DNA of 64,000 nucleotides. It comes from Xiphias gladius (taxonomy: Eukaryota > Chordata > Actinopteri > Istiophoriformes > Xiphiidae). A program made the position numbers and the translations under genes. The stretch lies in assembly GCF_016859285.1 (NCBI RefSeq), contig NC_053414.1:5693017-5757016 (forward strand), read 5' to 3'. Under the pieces are notes generated by a model, which saw only the letters and a list, made by a program, of their open reading frames with translations, had not been told where the DNA came from and did not search any database. Positions 59,170 to 64,000 of this stretch are shown here, in pieces; within the stretch, counting starts at the first letter, position 1, and each line of letters begins with the position of its first letter.

Positions 59170-60379
59170 CGGCCGCTGAGAGTAGCTTAGCTACTGTACG
59201 GACACGAGGGCGGCGTCAATCTTCGCATTTAACCCTCGACAGGAAAGCGAAGAAGCACATTTCCCGGATATATCAAACTGTTTTTTTAATTCATGCTATT
59301 CTACTTTAAAGACAGACCGGCAGTGTGTTGTACACAAAAGCTCACCCACCTGAAAAGAAAATGACCCCAGATGACCCCCCCCCCAAAAAAAAAAAAAAAA
59401 ACATGACAGACACCACCCCAAAGAAAAACATTCACTACAATAATAAGGCATTTAGTTTGTCTAGATCTGGAGCTGAGGCCACTTTGACAGGTGACATTTT
59501 CATTATGAAGAAAACTTGAGTGAGGTTTCCCATATCACATGGCAGCGAGGCCGATTCAGAAAAATCTCTCGCTGTGGGTATTCAAGTAGTCGCAGGTACC
59601 AAATATTCAGCCTGTCGTTGTAGAGCGCTAAATAAAATAAAAAAGTAAAAATAAAAAAATCCACCCTCTGATACAAAACATTTCCAATAAATGTACTTGC
59701 AACTATTTTCTTTTTTTTCTTTTTTTTTTACGAAAAAGAAAACAATATAAAAACACAAACAGGGGTGAATACTTTTTAGTATCGAACCATCAAAGTGGAT
59801 GGTTTTCACAAGTTTCAATCCTCCACTGCACTTTTTTGCTCAGCCAGTCTGTCTTGAATGGGCCTTTTTCCACGGAAGACGCTTTGCACGTCACGGTTGG
59901 AAAAGCGCAGGTGTAAGTAGCAAAAACGAATGGTGGCTGAATTCCCTTCAGGTGTTTCAGTTCCGTGGTCCTGACATTTTGCATGCCGGCCCACTGTCAC
60001 ACTGTGGTGGTTTCCTGGGACACCCGCGCGTTATTAGCAAAACCTGGGCTTTTCCTACCAGGACGGGTCACAACGCGCAACGCGAAAAAGTCGGCTACAA
60101 TGTGCATCACACGGCTCAGTCCATCTGACCCATTTTACAATTAAGAGGATTTGTTTTAAAAAAACAAAGAAAAATATGTTTTTGTCACCGGAGACACCGA
60201 CAGGGAGGAAATATGCAGACAGACATGTATGGAAAAAGAAAACTGTTCGATTCCCGACTGTGATGCTTCGTCATGATGTTGTTGCTTCTATTTTTGAATG
60301 TTCGTATCCATGAGCGGAGCGAACAGCCCCTTCCTGCAGTAGCTACATGAAAGGTCCTGGACGGAGGAGGGAGGGAAGG

Positions 60380-60933
60380 CTAGAATGGGTTTCCGTTGAC
60401 TCCCTCATGGGGGCAGATGAGCAGGGTGGAGTCCAGGTCTAGGCGGAAGGCCGGGTACAGTGGCTGAGAGAACAGGCATTGAAACGTGTGCAGGAGCACC
60501 ACTGTGTCCGACACGCTGTAGAAGGATAACACCCCTTTCTGGCGTTCCAGGAACACGCCGATCCTGGGGCAGGGCGGCGCAGCCACCGTGGTCTTACGGT
60601 TGTCGTGCCAGGCGGCATATCCGGCGTGCGTACACCTCAGCCGCCAGGAGTTCTCATTGCGCCCCAGCAGGCAGGGTTTTCCGCCACCTTTGCGCCCAAT
60701 ACCTCGATAGGTGACGCCGATGTCGATCCATCCCCCGCCCCGCCACTCCACCTCCCAGTAGCTGGCGCCGCCGAACTGGCCCTCCCTGCACAGGACCTGG
60801 GCCACTGAATCGAAGCGCTGGGGGTGAGGGGGGTAGGACTGCGGCTCCTCGCCACAGTGGGCGCCCTGGGGCCCCTCCAGAAGAATCAGAGTAGGGTGGG
60901 CCGTATCGGGGTCCAAGGACAGACGACAAGAAA
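60380..60933 (-). CDS. Last exon of the TRIM-type gene: PRY-SPRY (B30.2)
   Basis: The acceptor CCCTCTCAG puts the first exon base at 60933, and two bases complete the codon begun in the 37-nt exon. The three B30.2 signature blocks LDP, WEVEW and LDLDST-type C-terminal strand are all intact. No frameshift or premature stop was seen. Confidence 0.85.
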
Positions 60934-62220
60934 CTGAGAGGGAACAAAGCGAAGAGTTTAAGAGGCGGGAATAGGGAGTTTCACTGCCCCAAACTAAACG
61001 GCCGTGATATTCTGCAAGGCAGACTGACGGAGTAGTGGCATAAACACGTGTTTACGAAAACACAATTATCTGCATCCAAGACCCTCACTTTGACCTGCAG
61101 AAATGAATGTAACCGGTGTCCCAATTCCCAAAAGTTTGGTTGTTGCAGTAGCCAGTCAGAGAGAGAGAGATAGGTACTTTTTTTTTATTGTCCCAGGAGG
61201 GAATTGTGTTTTCAGTCGGTGGTTGTTTAGCAAATAACGAGGTGAAATGATCAGTTGTTTAATCGGTTAGTTGATCGACCAAAAAGTCGGTTCGCAGCAA
61301 CTGTGATATTCAATTAATTAATTCTTTTACCGGATCCATACCGAGGGAGGATCTGAGGATAGAGGGTTCTTAATGCTGTACAGACTGTGAAACCCCTTTG
61401 AGCCAAATTTGTGATTTGGGGCTACACAGATAACATTTGCCCACGCTAGCAGCTTGGCTCCAAGGATGGTAACGTCGGTCCGTCTATCTTTCCGTCCACT
61501 GCTTTGGTTCATACCTCAGCAACAGCTATTGAAATCTGTACCAGCGGAAAAGTGGACTCAGGTGTACTTAAAAAGATTTTGCTCTTCACGCTCTTTTTTC
61601 CCCAAGTTTTCCAAGGGCTGAGTGGGGCACAGACAGATAGCATGTTAAGCCGTCCACTGTATCGGTTGGCGTTTTGGCACAGAGAGGATAAATGACACAA
61701 ACGGCCTTGGTCCTCCCTTCACCGAATGAATTATTAATGCCTAACAAGGGCGCCGCTACGCTGTCATCCTGTCAGCCGGCTCGCTTCTGTCGGGACAAGG
61801 CACCGGCCTTAATGACGGATCTGGATGTCATAAAGACAGTATGATTGCCATCCATCATTGATGAGGATCCAGACCGGGCTCTCGGATTTCTCAGCAGGAC
61901 TCTCATTATGTGGTGAACTAGGAGCATGGAGAGGAGATAGGAGGAGGAAAGAGGGTCAAAGAAAGGGGGGGAGGATGAGCGAGCGCAAGATGGGAAATGA
62001 CATGCCGGACAGTCATACTGAATGGTCGCACCAGAGAAAGAGAGAGTAGAAGTGATGCAGAGAGGAAGGGAAAGATTAAATGAAGCGGTAGAGGGTGGAA
62101 GACGAAGAGGGAGTGGAGGGATAGGCCACAAAATAAGAAAGAAACAACTACAGGAAGAATAGACAGAAGGACGAAGCACTTACACCGCAGGAAAGCTGCC
62201 CTCATCCTCTGATCAGCCGG
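60380..62220 (-). CDS. 3' end of a TRIM-type gene with B30.2/SPRY domain (last two exons; 5' part outside the window)
   Basis: Exons 62220-62184 (37 nt) and 60933-60380 join in frame as PADQRMRAAFLR(F)SCRLSL, the usual run-in to a fish TRIM B30.2 domain. The last exon encodes the whole PRY-SPRY: LDPDTAHPTLILLEG, then FDSVAQVLCREGQFGGASYW, EVEWRGGGWIDIGVTYRGIG, RCTHAGYAAWHDNRKTTVAA, IGVFLERQKGVLSFYS, LYPAFRLDL, with a stop at 60382-60380. B30.2 domains are protein-binding modules of E3 ubiquitin ligases (TRIM) and of some fish NLR proteins. No RING, B-box or coiled-coil is visible in the window, so the subfamily (TRIM16/TRIM25-like in appearance) stays open. Head-to-tail with MAN2B1, same strand. 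Confidence 0.8.
60934..62183 (-). other. Intron of the TRIM-type gene
   Basis: It contains a short TCGATTAG-family fragment (61225-61310: 'taatcggttagttgatcgac') and a 'tttttattgtcccaggaggg' segment near 61180, resembling a fish repeat end. No exon was recognised. Confidence 0.5.
62184..62220 (-). CDS. 37-nt exon before the SPRY exon
   Basis: Acceptor GTCTCTGCAG and donor GTAAGT bracket 37 nt reading PADQRMRAAFLR plus one base. The length and phase fit exactly with the SPRY exon, and the peptide resembles the 'R-FL-YSC-LTLDP' junction of fish TRIM proteins. Confidence 0.7.
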
Positions 62221-63049
62221 CTGCAGAGACAAAGAGGACAGAGGGAATGACACTGGCACTGCTGAAAGGGGACAAATGACAAAAAAACAAAACAAAGAGA
62301 GGTGTTATTGAAAACTTTTGTCTGCGTCGGAGGAAAAAAAACTGCTTAACTTTAATGAACCGAATAAGAGTGAAAAGAGTGGCAGAGAAGGAAAAGACGG
62401 AAGCCAAAGGAGAAAGTCAAGTAAAAAGAAATGTGGGGGAAAAAAGCACAAATGAGAGAAATGAAGATAAATGTGTGTGTATGGATGGCAAATCATGGAG
62501 GAGCTACAACAAAAAGAAAGGGGGCAAAATAAGGAATTTCAAAATAGAACGTTCACAAAGCTCTGCCAAACATTTCAAGGTAGCAAAAGGAAAGGAGTTT
62601 TTTGTGTTTTTGATTGGAGGTCTTAAGCCAGCGGTCGGCAGACCGGGTGCCATGGGGGGACAAAGGATTTCAATCAGTATGTTTACATGCGCAGGAGAGA
62701 CCAGGGAATTGGAGGAAAAATTAGGTTACAGAGGAAATGCGTTTACATGCACTGAAGCAGTGCATTAAGATCCCTGTTAAGATGCCGTTGGCCCTCCGTG
62801 GCCACGGCGGACCATCCCTGTCCCAGGCTGTTAGGCAGTGAGATCAACAGACAGGCAAAGAGAAGGAACTTCATGAAAATACATCTCATTGATTTTTTTT
62901 ACCTAGTTAACTTAACACCACGTTAACAAGCAAATCCTGTCTAGCAATCGTAAAAGTGTAAAGTCTTAACATGAAATCAACTGTGTGCACAATTTTTTGC
63001 GTAAGAAACATCTTTACATCTCTTTTGGTGGCCTATGTTTTCGATCGTA

Positions 63050-63420
63050 GAACGAGACTAGGAGTCTACAGACATGCTAGCGGCTCTGTAAGGCTGCACT
63101 TAGGTTGCTGCTTTGAGCAAATGCTAATGTCAGCATGCAAACAATGACAGCGCTTACATGGTGAGGCTTAGCAGGCGTTAACTATGTTCCTCATCTGAGT
63201 TTAGTGTTTTAGCGTGCTAGGTATGAGAACAAAATCAAAATTCTGGTCCATCCGATGGTTGTCAAGACATTTCACTATAAACCGCAAATGTGAACCTGCC
63301 GGTGGCGCTAGAGGAAAAGTCAGGGAATCGCCAATGATATTTGAATACCTCCTTTAGGAATTGTGAATGTCTGTGCAAAATTTCATGCAGATATTTTGGT
63401 CTGTTTCCCCAGGTCAGATC
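63050..63420 (+). repeat. Teleost dispersed repeat ('gctaatgtcagcatg' / 'ggtggcgctagaggaaaagtc')
   Basis: Phrases 'caaatgctaatgtcagcatg', 'gtccatccgatggttgtcaa', 'ccggtggcgctagaggaaaa' and 'gtgcaaaatttcatgcagat' are, by recall, from a very abundant fish repeat. The last 60 bases of the window (63940-64000: 'gctgatgtttagcaggcgta', 'catgttcaccatattagtt') belong to the same family. Confidence 0.65.
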
Positions 63421-63659
63421 CAAGGGGGGCGGGACGGGGAGGGGATGGGGATGGGGATATTCAATAGTGTGTGCATTCTGTCTGCCACAGTGACGTTTTT
63501 GCTACAACCACCAGATGGCGCCAGAGTAAAGAATTTAACAGTGCAGATATTTTTTTTTCTACACATAGCAGCTTTAATGTTAACGTTGGCTGATTTGTTA
63601 AATTAGCCCTTTGACCAAAAAAAAAAAAAAAAAAAACAGCCAAAATTGGCTGTTTGTGT

Positions 63660-63940
63660 GAGTTAAAGGGTCAGTTCACCAAAATTTACCAAAAAAAAAC
63701 CACATTTTTCCACTTACCCCTATTAGTATGTTGCCCTGCAGGTGTCTGCATTTGCTGAGGTTTGGCGTTTTCCACTCTCAGATTTCCGGCACCTCCCCCC
63801 CAATACGATGGATATGAATGGTATTGGATATATTTTTTAAAAACTCAACAATGCCAATAACGACAAAACAAAATGACAAAACAATGTCCCACTAGTCCCC
63901 GTCAGCTGTGGGCTCTTTTCACTACCAACTAATTACAGCT
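63660..63940 (+). repeat. Teleost dispersed repeat
   Basis: 'ttaaagggtcagttcaccaa', 'ttttccacttacccctatta', 'gccggca'-less core 'actcaacaatgccaataacg' and 'agtccccgtcagctgtggg' resemble a common fish interspersed repeat. It is followed by the second copy of the 63050 family. Confidence 0.5.
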
Positions 63941-64000
63941 AATACGCTAATATGCTGATGTTTAGCAGGCGTAACGTTTGCCATGTTCACCATATTAGTT

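Larger units (their letters stand above)
56619..60379. other. Spacer between MAN2B1 and the TRIM/SPRY gene
   Basis: No gene was recognised. It holds a C/G run (about 57440-57450), fish dispersed repeats (57725-57960 and 58947-59169), A/T homopolymers and two minus-strand AATAAA hexamers near 57155 and 57270. The part near 60379 is probably 3' UTR of the SPRY gene, whose poly(A) site I cannot place. Confidence 0.5.
62221..64000. other. Right end: further intron of the TRIM-type gene or spacer, repeat-rich
   Basis: No further coding exon was recognised. 62221-63040 is AT/purine-rich. From 63050 to the end the sequence is mostly dispersed repeats. Confidence 0.5.

Noticed and set aside
60380..60933. 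Resemblance of the B30.2 domain to fish toxin subunits that carry the same fold
   Set aside because: The domain is shared by TRIM, NLR and those proteins; the 37-nt junction exon and gene structure fit a TRIM-type gene and nothing else toxin-like is present.

Overview
This is vertebrate, and specifically teleost-like, nuclear DNA. Three genes have short exons with GT-AG introns, CA/TG microsatellites are dense, and the non-coding sequence contains repeat families typical of ray-finned fish: a Tc1-like transposon relic, a BED-finger hAT fragment, a non-LTR tail ending in a repeated TTGAA unit, a 'gctagcttagcttagc' palindromic MITE and copies of a TCGATTAG-type dispersed repeat. I identified the genes from conserved protein sequence in the exons and from exon junctions whose phases all fit. 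No transcript data were available.

Layout, left to right. (1) 4959-16877, minus strand: NACC1, a BTB-BEN transcriptional regulator, with seven coding exons (589 codons). Its 3' UTR or downstream flank fills 1-4958, and one or more non-coding first exons probably lie in the GC-rich block at 24.9-26.9 kb. (2) 29979-44393, plus strand: TRMT1, the tRNA guanine-26 N2-dimethyltransferase, with 15 coding exons (670 codons), a probable non-coding first exon ending at 28703 and an AATAAA signal at 44659. NACC1 and TRMT1 are head to head across a CpG-rich interval, the same arrangement as in mammals. (3) 45721-56547, minus strand: MAN2B1, lysosomal alpha-mannosidase, with 23 coding exons (989 codons), tail to tail with TRMT1. 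Its poly(A) signal at 45046 lies about 0.4 kb from that of TRMT1. (4) 60380-62220, minus strand: the last two exons of a TRIM-type gene with a B30.2/SPRY domain. Its 5' part must lie beyond the right edge.

The genes do not form a pathway; they are a conserved vertebrate neighbourhood (a transcription regulator, a tRNA-modifying enzyme and a lysosomal hydrolase). Apart from the two convergent or divergent junctions, long spacers and introns carry mobile-element remains. The most striking are a fold-back structure of about 2 kb with arms of about 600 bp in a NACC1 intron (8.3-10.4 kb) and a degenerate Tc1 element with recognisable inverted repeats in a TRMT1 intron (33.12-34.40 kb).

I did not find a clearly undescribed biological system. 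The observations most worth checking are the long fold-back element, the unusual number of MAN2B1 splice sites built into or touching TG/CA microsatellites, the several strong donor sites in the NACC1 promoter block, a tandem NAGNAG acceptor in NACC1, and E-box/CLEAR-like and YY1-like motifs near the MAN2B1 start.
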